Shown here piece after piece: positions 38,096 through 50,495 of a stretch of DNA of 64,000 bases. Within the stretch, counting starts at the first letter, position 1. Each line of letters starts with the position of its first letter. A model generated the notes under the pieces. The model was not told the DNA's origin. It saw only the letters and a program-made list of their open reading frames with translations, and searched no databases. Source of the stretch: Malurus cyaneus samueli (Eukaryota; Chordata; Aves; Passeriformes; Maluridae); contig CM019215.1 in assembly GCA_009741485.1 (NCBI GenBank), positions 78,015,657 to 78,079,656 on the forward strand, read 5' to 3'. Both the position numbers and the translations under genes were made by a program.

Positions 38096-40223
38096 TGGCG
38101 AAAGGAATGGGCAGGTATTTTCTCTCTTAAATGTACATAACCTGAAATGTTCTGTACACTGATGTGTTAACATAGGGGTTGTAATTTAGGAGGCTGAATA
38201 CTTTGAGCTTTACCATTGGTTTTTGACTCGAGCTAAGTGGTTGCTTTTAGAAGTGAAAACTCATTTGTGAACTGTTCTAAAACACAACATAGCAGATACA
38301 ATGTAAACCCTGAAAACAGTGAAATGTATTTTTACTGGTATTTTTATTTAAAAATCCCTTCTGAATTCATAGCTTATATAATTGATTTCACCTTCATTGC
38401 CACAAAATTTTAGATATCCAGTTCAGAATATCTCAAGCCTACTGACCCCTCTTAGTCACATTATAGATTCTTAAATTCTCTAGAAGATTTATGATCATCA
38501 AAACTTTAATGGAATTATTAATCTAATGCACTTTGTCTTCGATTCTTTTCCCTTTCTAATTCTCATTATTCTGACCTCAAATAAAAAACTAGAGGAAACC
38601 AAACCATAATTAGGATATATTCTCAAATAGCACATGTGTTTTGGAGTGATCCATATGCCTTGTTCATCAAGGATAGAAAGAAGAGATGTTTGATTTTGTT
38701 TTAATTCTCCATCCTGTACATATATTCCACACATATGCTTAAATTTTAGAGGAGAGATCAGTTTATTCTAGTCAACAGAATGATCAAACATTCTCTAAAT
38801 AATATAAACAAACAAACAAAAGTCTAATACATTTCTACTTTAATAAAGGTTTTCTCAAATTAATTAGTGGACACAGAGTACTACTTGGTTTGAAACCACC
38901 TAAGAAGGGAAGTTTGAAGGAATAGTATGAGCAATTTTATAGAAGAATATTATTAGAGAGGAATATCCATCTATCTCTGTTCATGTGCCATTCAGTAGTG
39001 ACTACCAGAAAAAAAAAAAATAAAAATAAGGTAGCTCCAGTAACACATAGCTCAATTGCTTTTGCTAATCAGAAACTTAATAAAATGTTCCCAAGTCATG
39101 GAGAGAAGCAAATGTACCTAATTTGCCCTGGACCCTGTTCACCCATTTTAGTCAAGGTGCTGCTTCAGTGCTTTCCTCTCCCTGAACACCATACTCTTAC
39201 TCAAGGGAAAAAGCACACCTCAACGTGCTAATGTCAGAAAAAAAAAAACCTTTGTCCAACAGAGGAGAAAAAAACACACTTCCCAAAACGGTTCTCAAGA
39301 TAGTGTTCTACATCCCATTCTTTTATTGACACCAGAAATTTCTGCCAAAAGCCTGTGGAAACTATCCCAAAGAGAAAAAGAATTAGAAGATAAAAATGCT
39401 ATTTAAAACTTGGCCATGGGAAATGGGAAGCAGTAGCATATTTAGAAAACTTGGATGTAACATACTTAAGCAGAATTTAAAATATATTTGATGTCATAAT
39501 GAAATGTCTTCTGCAATCTCAGAAAAAAAAGGAATTTTTTTTTTTATTTGGTTGCAAACTAATTAGGTGTACCCCATTAACTCATTCATAAATTGAGGTG
39601 TACACTATGACTTTCCACTTAATGCAAGACTGTTGTGATTAACAGTGCTTATATTTGTTAGCAGAAAGTCATGAGAGCAGGCTGGTGGCTCTGCATAGCT
39701 TACATCACAGGATAAAAATTATAATGCATGAGAAATTAATACAGCATGCAATAGTATTGATGTGTAAAAATCCTCTCCCTACTAAATGGTATTAAAAAAT
39801 AGAAGATATCTGTACTATAAAGAAAATATGATCTACAGCATAATGTAAACTTTTTTGTTTGGATTATTTGCAAAATTTATTATTAAAATTTATTCTTACA
39901 GGTGGGAAAAAAGTAAGAACTGAAATATTGTCATTCTCTTGCTTCAATTCATCATTCTTGGAGAATTTTTGTTTTAAACAAGTTCTGTTGGGTTTTTTTC
40001 TTTCCATTCCTTCTATTTTTCTTGGGTTTTGTTTTGCAATTATTTCTAAAAACTTAAAATCCAGATAATCTGCTGAATAATCTCATCATTCAAAAACCAA
40101 ACATGCAAACAAGCACCCAACAACAGCGGAAGAATTAAATCTTTTCAATCTAATTAGTACACGTAAACTTCTAGTAAATGTATTATTTATAGTTCTTGTG
40201 ATGTAGAGAATCAATTACATTTT

Positions 40224-40472
40224 ATCATGGAGTCATAGGAAAAGTGGGATTGGAAGGGACCTGAAAGATCTTCAACATCATGTTGTTCCAACCCTGTCCT
40301 ACCCGCTAGGAGGGTACCCACAGTTCAGGTTGGTGGTTCAGAGTCCCGTCCAACCTGACCTTGAACACTTCCAGGGATAGGATATCCACAGCTTCACTGG
40401 GCATCTTGTTCCAGTGCCTCACTACCCTGTGAGTAAAGGATTTCTCCCTAATATCCATTCAATCTTATTCTG
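40224..40472 (-). mobile_element. CR1 LINE fragment, 3' end
   Basis: Reverse-orientation CR1 tail. It begins with the complement of the 3' terminus, 'atcatggagtcatagg', then 'attggaagggacctgaaaga', 'caaccctgtcctacc', 'gtccaacctgaccttgaaca', 'gttccagtgcctcactaccc' and 'gatttctccctaatatcc'. It lies inside the predicted first intron, in the same sense as the cadherin gene. Confidence 0.93.
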
Positions 40473-43400
40473 TCTACTTTTAACTGATTTTCTGATGACA
40501 CAGAAATAAAATGGGTATGCATTTATGGATCCCAGTTCCATGCACCATGGAAAAGGCATCAGGGAAATGGCAGGTCGCTACTTTTTAGAGAAAATAATTT
40601 ATACATTTATGGGATAATTTTTCTTGGAATTCTTAGAAGCAGAAGAAACTTAACCATCCTTCCTCTGTTCTCAATATTACCGCCAAATAATTACACATAC
40701 TTTGGGTTCTTACATCTTTTCCCACACTCAAAAACTCATAGATTTACTCCATGTATTTTGTCTTTTGTGTAAGATACGTTGAAATGTTCAAAACTTTCCT
40801 GACCCCAGTGGAAGGAAGAATTGGCTGATATACTTAGAGAAGAGCGTAACAATTAAGAAGATATTTTTTGTATACATTAAACAGATGGAAAAATTTGAAC
40901 TACTGAAGTGTGGTAGACACATGCACACAATAAAAAGTTTGGCTATGTATGTTTATTTTATGTTTGGGAGAGAAAAAATAACAATCCTCTGGGACAGTGC
41001 ATTTTGAGTCTTGCTAATAGTGCTGCAAATTACACTGCTCTACAATCTTTGTGTTCAAAAAATCTGGATTTTGTAGTACTGCAGAGTTCATGAAGACAGC
41101 ACCTGTCTTTAGGGACAATGACCTGGTTTGGGTAAGTGGTGGTATGTCATGTTCTTTATGTTGTAATGCAAAGCAGTGAAACAGGGTACAATAAGTCCAA
41201 TCTCTAATACAGTGGGTGATGGAATATTAACAGGAAAATCATAAAACATACATGTACATACATTCATATATATGATACCATATGCAGCTCTTAATAAGCC
41301 ATTATTTTGGAGTGGGTTCTTTGGTTTTCTTACAATACAGAAGAGGACAGTTGTAGCTTCAGCTACAGCTGTAGCTTTAGTTGTAGTGGTAGCTAGCAAC
41401 AGAATTCTGGAAACATCTATTTTCAATTAACTTCTTGAATCAAAACCTTTACAAAAGCACACACAAATGCTCTCTTCATTACATGAGTCCCTACAGTTTG
41501 AAGTATGGTTTAACATTCACTTTGAGTTACCATTAAGAAATGCCATCATAAAGTTACAAATAAAAACATCATGTGAAGAATGATGTACATGTGGGAATAG
41601 TATTAAAAAGGACATCTCCCATGTTGCTTTCCATTATATCCAATTAACTTCATAAATCTCTGTATTTTCCTGATCCAGCTTGTTGCTACATGGTACACAC
41701 TTCCAGATAACGGACTTTAGTTTATATCCCAGATCAGATGCCCTGTGACAAGCTGGGAAGTACCTCTGAAATGCTACTAGAGCTTTATGCCTCCTGCTGG
41801 ACACACTTCTTCAACAACAAAATAAATGATTAACATTATCTATTTCAAGTAAGTTAATAAAGGCAAGAAATGGTAGTGGGACTTGAAGAAAAAGTCAAAT
41901 AATAAAAGGCTGACCTAAATTAAGAAAGGAACTTCACACTACTCTGCTTGCTAGAATGCAACCCCTGTATGATAAAGGTTGTCCCTGTTTTACCTCTACT
42001 GTAAACACACACACACACACATTTGAGATAATTGTCTCTGACATTTAATAATCAGGAAGACTGCATGTAAAAAGAAATGTGTACAAGGCTTCAACTGGGA
42101 AATTTTTGGCAGATTGACCACATATAAAAAAAATAGACCAGTAGAGAGATAGGCCAGTAGAGAGAGCATGTAAGCTCAATAGCCTTTGTCTGAGTGGTGT
42201 TCTGCTTCCCAGAAAAGAGAAGCTGAAGAGAAAATGAAAAGAGAGCAAACAAAAATCAGTGTCCAGGTCCAGTTGATTTATTTTTTTTCTGTGTGCAATA
42301 GTGCAGCCTGGTAACTATGACACACACAGATCCCAGAGATGATGATTTTTTCTATTGCTCTATTGTGGAGTCACTAACCCACAGAAATAGGCATGTTAGG
42401 GAAGTCACCATGCCAAGGAATCAAAGCTGAAAAGCTGTAAATCCAGGGAGCAAAACGCAAGCAATTTTTAATCTAAGAGTTCCTCTTGGCCTAAAGACAG
42501 ATTTGGAGAACATTTAGTGCTCAAGACACCATTGCTTCTTCTTTTCTTTCTTTTTGCTTTAAAGTTTTCTCAGAAGTTGGAGAGTAGAGGAATTACATGT
42601 TTTTTCTCAAAAAGCAAGTGTGCACATTAGTAGATTGAAGGTGCAGGATGTGCAGCGTGTGTGTGTTTTTTAATCACCCAATATTTCAGTGAACTGTAGC
42701 TTCAGTTTCTCCGAGCTTTCATTGATAATTACACATTATTCAGATCAAATTAAAGTGTGCCATGCAGTGAAGTCACCCTTCATAATGTTTAACTCAGGCA
42801 CATTTGAACTGCTCATAAGAAGATGGTTTTTATTTTTCTAATTTTGATTTTCCTCTTTCACAAAAAATGATTTATCCAATACTAGGTTAGTAAAAATATT
42901 ACAGCACACTCAGTGGTAATACAGAAAAAGTATTCATGTGGTTCACTGAAGCCACTCAAAAAATGTTCCTTAGACCCTTATATTGCACCCAAAGAATCAG
43001 AGTTTTTCTTCCATTTGTCACATAATTAATAATAATGTCAAAGAAAATTACTATGCAGCAGGTTTTCTCAAATCTGTGAAGGACATATTGTGAAGTCCAG
43101 TTAAAACACCTTGGTGTTCAGAAATATAATTTTATGTGATAATAATGAATGAAAAATATTATTATCATAACCTCATATTCACCCCATTACCATTACTCAA
43201 CATTAATTCAATCTTAATTTGACCCCCTGTACCAGTGCTGCAACCTAGTGGTATGACAGGGTATAAAATTATACTCCTTTTCAATCAGCCTGTAAATATG
43301 GCTAGCAGACCTAGAAACTAAGTCACCTGCACAGAATTATCCAGATGAGACCGACTCTATTTCATTCATTTCTTTCCTGGGGAAATCACGTTGAGACCAG

Positions 43401-45705
43401 GAAATTACTCTCTCAGAATCAGAGGCAGATATTATCTTCAAATTAACCTTTTCTGACTTTTACATTTAATTATTTGACAAGGAAAAAAACTTGCATTACT
43501 TAGCTGAGATCCGTACACTGCTTTGCATGTCTAGATGTGTATTATGAATATCTCTCTACATTTAATTAATTATATGCTCATTTGCCTTCACATATAACAT
43601 TATTTTTCTGCACTCTTCAACTAGTGCTAAGCACAGAACAGTAGCCACAGTGTCTACTGTGAGCACATTTCAGTATTTCATCATTCTTCACAGATCCTTT
43701 GTCTATTGAGAACATGCAAGTGTGAAGTTTTAGTCTATCTACACTCATTTACACTAATGCAAAGCCAAAGACCATTTAAGAATATATACGGTTCTACATA
43801 CAGTTTTTTTAAGATGTATTTTGCTATTTTCTTTTCCATAAACTGTTATAAAGTATTAAACGGTTGGCAATGCAAATAGCTAAGATGTATTTTCCAAGAG
43901 AAACCCAAAGTAACAAAAAAATCAAATAATCAGGATTAGTTTTCAACGTCAATATATGCATTATAATCAACACTCTTCAAACATATTAGTGTTCATATTT
44001 AAGTGTACAAAATTGTCTTGACACCACACATGAAAAACCACAGACATTAATCGAACTTAAAATTAACAGAAACTGCTACAGAAATTATTACCTCTTCATT
44101 TAAACATTTATGTAACAAAGTATATAAAAATATGAGAAATATTCCCTCAGGCCCAAACTAGATGAAGAGTTGATAATCCAATAAATATTTCTGTCTTGAC
44201 ATAAGTCCATAAATAGCTGTTTTTCAACTCTTGAGGCAGATAACCTGTGTCTCCTTCTTGCTTTCCTTAGTTCCCTAAGTTCCTTCTCTTATTTCCTCAC
44301 CTAAAAGAGTAGACTGCTATTACATTCAAAAAGTAAGCAATTAATATAAAAGTTTGTGTAGCTGGAAAAATCTCAATAAATCCTAGTACTGGACTCATAA
44401 TATACCTAGTAAATGGCATATGCAAAAAGGATTTAGAGATTCAGAAGTGTGTTCCAGTCTCCCACTCTCTGCTTTTCCCCTCCAGTAATATCACCATGTA
44501 AATTTAAAGCCTACTACCTTTAAAAGAAGGGGGGAAAATTGTTATTTTTCACAAACCTGCTTCCTCACACTGTGCACATACTCACACACACATCTGCACA
44601 TACATGCACAACAAGTTGTATAATTAAAAAAAAATACCTTCAGAGCAATGGGAGTGCTGTTGGGATAATACAGAGGCTTTTACTGAAATGAAAGACGAAG
44701 ATTATAGGCAACAGCTCCATTTGTGTGGAAGCAACAGAGATGATAGGTCCGTTTTAAAATGCTGGTTGCTATTTGTCACTGATTGCACGTGTAGATGCAT
44801 TTTCCTAAGCTGAAGGACTGTTAGAATTTCACAGCTGCAACTGGTATGGTGTACAGTATGAGCCAATTGAAAATTTCTTATGCAGCTGACAATGCCATCA
44901 ATAGTTAGGAGCTGGGAGAATGGATTTAGATTTGTATTGTGCTGCATTAATTTAACACCACATCAAATATGGATTTTATTGCAGCAGTGACAATAAATGC
45001 TCTCACAGGTGCAGAGTAAATTTTTCCTCCCTCCACCTTTTCCCTTCCACCTCCTCATTTTGCCTTCTCCCTCTACTCCCCCTTTCCTGAAATGTCAAAC
45101 CAGGCAACATTTTCCCATTTGTGTGCATAGAGCTCTGTACAGATATTTGAAATATTGCTTGTACCCCCTCTGCTATCCCTCCCCTCAGGGATTTCCTTCA
45201 TAAGAAGCATTTTCTGTGAGTGTGGGTAATTATTCTGAAATTCAGTCTAGGGCAGAATGAATACCAGTGAAAGCTGCAACAGACTTGCACAGGTATACAG
45301 AAAGTGAGGGCACATATGTGTTTGTTTCATGCTAGGTTCATAACTGGTACTCTATGAAACACTGTTCTTTTCTCAATTCAATTAGATTTGTTCCCCCCAT
45401 ACTGAATTTGCAAGAACTGAATACAGATGGAAACTGCTGCTGAAAAGAGAGCCTGCTTAGTAGGAGAAAAAAAAAAAAATGCTTAGTGTTTCAATCTTGA
45501 ATATATATGATGATACCGGTTTACTTCGAGTACAGAAGGCACAGCAGTTATTTCCTATCCCTTATCTCATTACTCCTGACGCATATTTATAAAATGAAAA
45601 AAGTTGTATACAGTACAACAAATATATGAATTGTATTAAACAACACACTGCTCTATATAATAACTGTAATAATATCAACAGGAAGAAAATAAGAAAGGTT
45701 CCTAC
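40473..45705. other. Intronic sequence near the predicted promoter, nothing coding recognised
   Basis: Includes a short (AC)n run at 42005-42021 and two stretches (about 42640-42800 and 44690-45000) whose balanced, non-repetitive composition resembles conserved non-coding DNA. A pyrimidine-rich block lies at about 45020-45090. No exon could be supported. Confidence 0.5.
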
Positions 45706-45707
45706 CT
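45700..45707 (-). other. CDH10: Alternative candidate donor of a CDH10 leader exon
   Basis: On the minus strand AAAAG is followed by GTAGGA, with the last exon base at 45706. Upstream of it on the minus strand is about 210 bases of mixed-composition sequence (45707-45920) that could be leader. This is an alternative to the donor at 46103. Confidence 0.35.
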
Positions 45708-45927
45708 TTTACTCTGCTGGGAAAGTGAAGTAGTGTCCACCACAACCAAACTGGAAAACGAGCTATTAGAGTCCTTTTTTTGGTCAGTTTTCTGCCGTTA
45801 TTTTTTAGAGACCGATCCTACTTGGATCTAACTCAGGCTTTTTCTCCCAGCATCACTTAACTCTGGACAGTCCGGAACCAAAGCTAAGGGGGAGCTCTCC
45901 CTCCGACTGGCTTTCATTCAGAGCTTC

Positions 45928-45933
<6 letters not shown>

Positions 45934-45963
<30 letters not shown>
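45934..45963. repeat. Poly-A run of 30
   Basis: Thirty uninterrupted A in the middle of the predicted promoter block. On the minus strand it reads poly-T just inside the first intron if the donor at 46103 is used. Confidence 0.95.
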
Positions 45964-45965
<2 letters not shown>

Positions 45966-45970
45966 CGCGG

Positions 45971-46048
45971 CACACCACACACACACACACACACACACGG
46001 GTGTGCACAGACGCTCTCACACTCACACACTCTCACACTCTCACTCTC
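45971..46048. repeat. (CA)n and CACTCT-rich microsatellite
   Basis: About a dozen CA units at 45976-45998, followed by mixed cactcacac/ctctcacac repeats to about 46048. It lies directly beside the predicted first-exon donor. Confidence 0.9.
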
Positions 46049-46096
46049 CCTCCTCCGAGGGCAGCGGGAGAGAGGCGCTGCTGCTGGAGCCGCAGC

Positions 46097-46104
46097 ACTT
46101 ACCC
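46097..46104 (-). other. CDH10: Preferred candidate donor of CDH10 exon 1
   Basis: On the minus strand CCCAGG is followed by GTAAGTG, a full match to the intronic consensus. The last exon base is 46103. The 160 bases upstream are CpG-richer. Confidence 0.55.
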
Positions 46105-46267
46105 TGGGAAGGTTGGAGCCCGGGGAAGTGCAGGCTTCCCGAGCACACAGTGATTTGCAAGTGAATGCGGTGGGAGGGTACAGCAAACGGAAAGCTTTTT
46201 TTGTGAAAGCCTGTCGCCCTCCCTTCGCTGCCAGAATGGTTCTCTGGTTTTGAAGTCTAAGCCTCAT
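46103..46267 (-). promoter_or_regulatory. Possible upstream ORF in the predicted first exon
   Basis: If transcription starts upstream of 46267, an ATG at 46267-46265 opens 55 codons without a stop up to the donor at 46103. The junction falls between codons. Joined to the exon at 2809, the frame stays open for 21 more codons and ends at the TAG at 2746-2744, before the cadherin start. Whether it is transcribed is unknown. It may equally be a by-product of GC-rich sequence. Confidence 0.25.
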
Positions 46268-46320
46268 CTGCTTAGCTTGTTGTAATAATGAATACTGAAA
46301 GCACCTCCACTTTTTGTGGC

Positions 46321-49300
46321 GTGTTTCTCTTGATTAAATGTAACCTCGCTATTGTACCACCAGTGCTCTTACAGCAATGTTTATAAAAGATGTATCTATT
46401 TTAAAAAATATAATGTGCCAAGTTAAATGAAAACCTTTGAGAGCTGAGACGAAACCAGAGATTTATTTTCTTCATTGAGCTGCTTTTTCTATTAGATTAG
46501 AAACATTTTTCCTTGCACCTCATTATTTTGCCTTATGATAAATTAAAAAAAAAAAAAAAAGAAATGCAGCATCACTACTAATTCCCCATTAGTATTTTTT
46601 CTCCAGTTGATACTTGTAGTGCCTGCTTTTATTTTAGTCACTGTATTTGGACTTCACATTTTGCAATGTGTTTCTTTTCATGGAGTTAATCTGTGTTGGT
46701 TTCATGTTTCTAATACAGCGAATTGGACTTAACACAATCCTCCTTGGATCATATCAAGTTCAATCCTTTCATTGTGATACTGTAGAGGGTTATGTGTACA
46801 TTAGTTAGAAGAGATTTAACAAATAGTCACATAAGATTAAACCAATGGATGTCAGTATTGCTCTATCTAAGAAGTGTCATAAGAGACTTTCTCTGGTTGC
46901 AAAAAAAGTCTTAAAAAACCCAAGGGGAAGCCAAATTGTCTTAAAACAGGAGGTTAAAAATATATTTGGGAGTGAGGAAGAAAGTAACAATGAAAACTGT
47001 TCCATTATTAGGAAATCTTATAGAGAAATATGTAGCTCACTGAGTGTTGTTAGGCTGCTCGATGTTAACTATTCTGCTTGCTTATAGCTGCTGTGAGGAA
47101 AAAAGACAATATTTAAAAAAAAGCAAAAAAAAGGCAAGATCCTTTCCATGACTGGTATAATTTCCTAGTATAACCACCTGCTGTTGCTTCCCCTTATTTG
47201 TAATCATCAGTAGGAACAGAAATGACCCATCACCTAAGCACAACCTTTTGGCAGATGAGCAAGTCAGCATTTCAGTAACATGCTACACTAGCACGTGAAG
47301 ACATCAGCTGGAGGTAGAAACAAGTAAAGCAGCAAAATGCCAAGTGGTGGGGGCAGAGGGAATCTCCTTTTACTGCTGTACATGAAATGATTTTGTTTTG
47401 AAAAATTCATGTACCCTGACAGATTTTTAATCTTTCTAGAAAAGCAATTAATTCATTGGCTTTCACTGTGCTTGGTCTCATCAATACACAGTGCCTGTGT
47501 GGGAAAAAAAAGAAAAAAAAAATTTCTTCTTCTCCCTTTTCCATTCTTGTATCAATATAAAATCAGAACTGTCATTTGCCCATCTGCTCCTGTTTTCCAA
47601 AGACTTTCATTCTCAGTTGTTTGACTGGAAAGGAGAAGACTGGAGAATCAAACTCAAGCTTCCTAGTTTCTGCCGCCATTGACATCATGCTATATAAAGA
47701 TACCTTTTTAGTTCCCAGTAATCCATGTGGAACTGACAATATTGAGGCACCTGTGCTGTCTTCTAAGTTTACACATTTATTTGTGCAAAACTAGAGGCAG
47801 AAGATTTAATAATTGAGGGCAAATCTCTCATATTGATCTGAAGGTGAAGTTCACAGAATTTTCTTTTCTGACTGTACCTACTGTGCTTCTGTCTCCTAAC
47901 ATGTTAAATAATCTAGGCTTTGATCCCCTAGTAAAATGCTAAGGATTATGTTAGAATAAAAGGTGCCCTTTCAATTTAGTGATGCCAACCAATTACGATG
48001 AAGGGAGGCACAAATATGTGCAAATGTATATATATGGCAACGAAATAGCTTTTGTAAGCTGGACTGCTTTTTGGGTGATGAACAGGGTATAAAGTGTTGA
48101 ATATTAAGGTAAAAACTTGATCTATTTTTATTTTTTTTTTCTTATTTTCAGCCATGAAGTGGGTAATAAAAGACAATTTGTGTCTATGAACAAAAGTCTA
48201 TTCTACACATGCACACACACATAAATGCAGAGAGCGATGCCAAATCCTGAAATTAAAAAAAAAAAAAGGAGTAATTGTGGAAAAAGGAGGTCAGAGACCC
48301 TGAATGTGTGTTTAATCTCCTTTTCTGAAGAATTTTGGTATATTTCTTCTAGGGTTTCATTCAGCTGAGGTGAATCTATCTTGTCCTATAGAGATATTAA
48401 TTTATCCAGGCATAGTTACTGGAAATCACTCTTGTGTCCTTAAACTGGACTGACTTTGGAGGTAAGGTTTAACTCTAGAAAAGCTATGCTTTGTCACAAA
48501 CTCCTTTCTGTGTGGTATGGTCAGCTTCTTAAAATTCAGTATTATGAATACTGATAGCATATGGACATCTAAGGCAAAACACTTATTCAACCATGTACTT
48601 ACTCATACACATGACAGTAACTTTAAAACAAGGTGGCATCATAACCTATTTTTAACACTGCCTAATACTTCCCATTAGAACAGGCCTTTTTTAGTTATAA
48701 ATTTACCAAAGGAATTATTTGGATTAAATTTTCTACACTGATGGTCTGCCTTGGGCAGAAATCATTTAAAAACATTTCAGCCGAAATGATACTGAAATTC
48801 AGGAATCAGAAAAATTTACAGCTGAAATTTTCTCACAGGAATGAAACAGCCTTCATGCTTTGAAGGCAGAATGTGAAACTCCACAGGGTACAGCTGGCCT
48901 TTGAGTCACAGAAGCTTACCAATGGGGACAGATTAGGTCAAGGAGCATTAAATAAAAAAATGCTGGTAGAAGCAGGAGTGGAGGCTAGAGGACTCATTCT
49001 TCATGACTAGCAAAAGAGAGAAACAAACCAACATATTTCTGATGAAGAAACAAGAAGGAAGAAACAGTGTCAGAATGGAGAGAAATTAATTCATGGAGAC
49101 TAAACAAGGAAAGCTGAGGTGGTGGGAAAAAAAAAGAAGCAACCCAAAAGATGAAAATTCAGAGAGATAAAGACCTTACCAGGAACTCTGGGTTGCTTTT
49201 TGCCATCTCTGTCTTCAAGGTAAGCAGTTTTATCCTCTGAAATTATATATCTACTACTCACACTGCAGAGGAGATGCTTTCCTTTCTTTTCGTTCTGGTT

Positions 49301-49603
49301 ACAGTATTGGCAGAGAACCACAAGCCAACAGATACATTTTTGGAAGATGAAAAGGTATAAGAAGATGAGAAAGAAATATCTGGAATCAAATCCCATTCTC
49401 CTAAGCATTGCTACTGGCACATGTCTGTCCTACCTACTGAGATTCTCTCTGCTCCGTGTTGGCCCATGTGGAGCAGGACAACACATTAGTAGCCTCATGA
49501 GATCATGAAATATTGATCAGTGTTCTGCGTGTAAAGACTCCAAACCTGGCAGTGACCTGTATGGAACCTGGTGATCCTATTTCTCCACGGTCTTATTCCA
49601 CAT

Positions 49604-49610
<7 letters not shown>
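46321..49610. other. 5' flank of CDH10, nothing recognised
   Basis: AT-rich sequence with an A run at 46544-46560 and no recognisable transposon. Open frames of 60-110 codons exist but resemble nothing known to me. Confidence 0.5.

Positions 49611-49648
<38 letters not shown>
49611..49648. repeat. Uninterrupted run of 38 T
   Basis: Pure poly-T. The sequence on either side shows no retroposed gene and no polyadenylation signal in the matching orientation. Confidence 0.95.
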
Positions 49649-49650
<2 letters not shown>

Positions 49651-50495
49651 CTCTGTAGAACTGTACACAGAAACCTAACAATAAAACTCAAGTGCTCCAA
49701 AATTAACAAAGGCCAGAATAATTTGTTATGTATAATGGAAACTAAACTAACTAAAACTATTGTAGTGAATATATTAAAAGCAATAAATTTGTTACACACA
49801 TATCCTAATTATTTTCCATCTCCCTTCACACAATCCCAAAAGTACCCTTCCTCAATGCCCAAGATGGACTGGTTGATAGGTAAGTCACACCCTGGCAACA
49901 GTTGTCTAGAAAATATTGTCTTTTTTAGTGGCTTGAAGAATTGTAGGGAATGAAGCTGAATGGAGGGGAAAACAGACATTTTCACAATGAAAACATTCTT
50001 CTTTGAACGAGGCCATATCTAATCCTCTGCCACTTACACCTGTTTGATGCTGAGCATGTTACCTGAACCAGATATCTTTCATGGTTGCTTTCCTGTTATG
50101 TCTTATATTTCCAAGTTTGATTGAAGTGTTAGGTCTGACATAAAGTGTTGAACACTGTTTCATGTGCTATAGCAAAAATTGTAAAAATGGAGTCTGATTC
50201 TCCATGTCTTATCACTAAGTCAGCCAATACTTTTCATCATGATCTCTCTCTATGCCTTAAAATCTGTATTTAAAAAAAAAAAAATAAAGATTAAATATCG
50301 TGGTCCCATGTCAGACACTTAGGAAGAGGACAAGCTAATGTTTGGAAAACTTTATAATGTTAGGAACTACCAAAGTCCTTAAAAAATATGCAAAAAAATA
50401 CATTTGAAAAGTATGCCCCAAACGAAGTCATAAACTACACTGAATAATCACAATCAAGCAGAATTTTTGTTAAAGAGAATATGTGCTTTTAAGAC

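Larger units (their letters stand above)
2810..46102 (-). other. CDH10: Predicted first intron of CDH10
   Basis: The intron runs from the acceptor at 2810 to the inferred first exon near 46 kb, or to 45705 if the alternative donor is used. A very long first intron separating a non-coding exon from the exon with the start codon is usual in type II cadherin genes. Contents recognised are simple repeats, a 5.1 kb direct duplication (8124-18438), a solo LTR (23583-24138) and a CR1 fragment (40224-40472). I found no convincing coding exon in it. The open frames are short and largely low-complexity or unmatched. Confidence 0.65.
45707..46320 (-). promoter_or_regulatory. CDH10: Predicted CDH10 promoter and non-coding first exon region
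   Basis: This is the only clear cluster of CpG dinucleotides in the window (about fourteen between 45960 and 46240), in sequence that is otherwise AT-rich and CpG-poor. It sits upstream of the start-codon exon on the minus strand and contains two plausible minus-strand donors (46103/46102 and 45706/45705). A non-coding first exon far upstream of the exon with the start codon is expected for CDH10. The transcription start cannot be fixed from sequence alone. A TATAAA on the minus strand at 46385-46380 would place a start near 46350, but CpG-rich promoters often lack a working TATA box. Confidence 0.6.

Noticed and set aside
40224..40472. Possible coding exon with 'caacctgaccttgaacac'
   Set aside because: The block is the reverse complement of the CR1 3' end, not a host exon.
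41109..41426. 105-codon open frame on the minus strand, in the sense of CDH10
   Set aside because: No acceptor or donor pair frames it, part of it is a degenerate 'gtagct' repetition, and the peptide is unlike any cadherin segment.
45932..46267. A 111-codon protein on the minus strand
   Set aside because: Its second half is the CA repeat and poly-A run in translation. Only the part before the donor at 46103 is worth considering, as a possible upstream ORF.
49513..49953. 146-codon open frame on the plus strand
   Set aside because: It runs through 38 T as polyphenylalanine and has no recognisable domain on either side.
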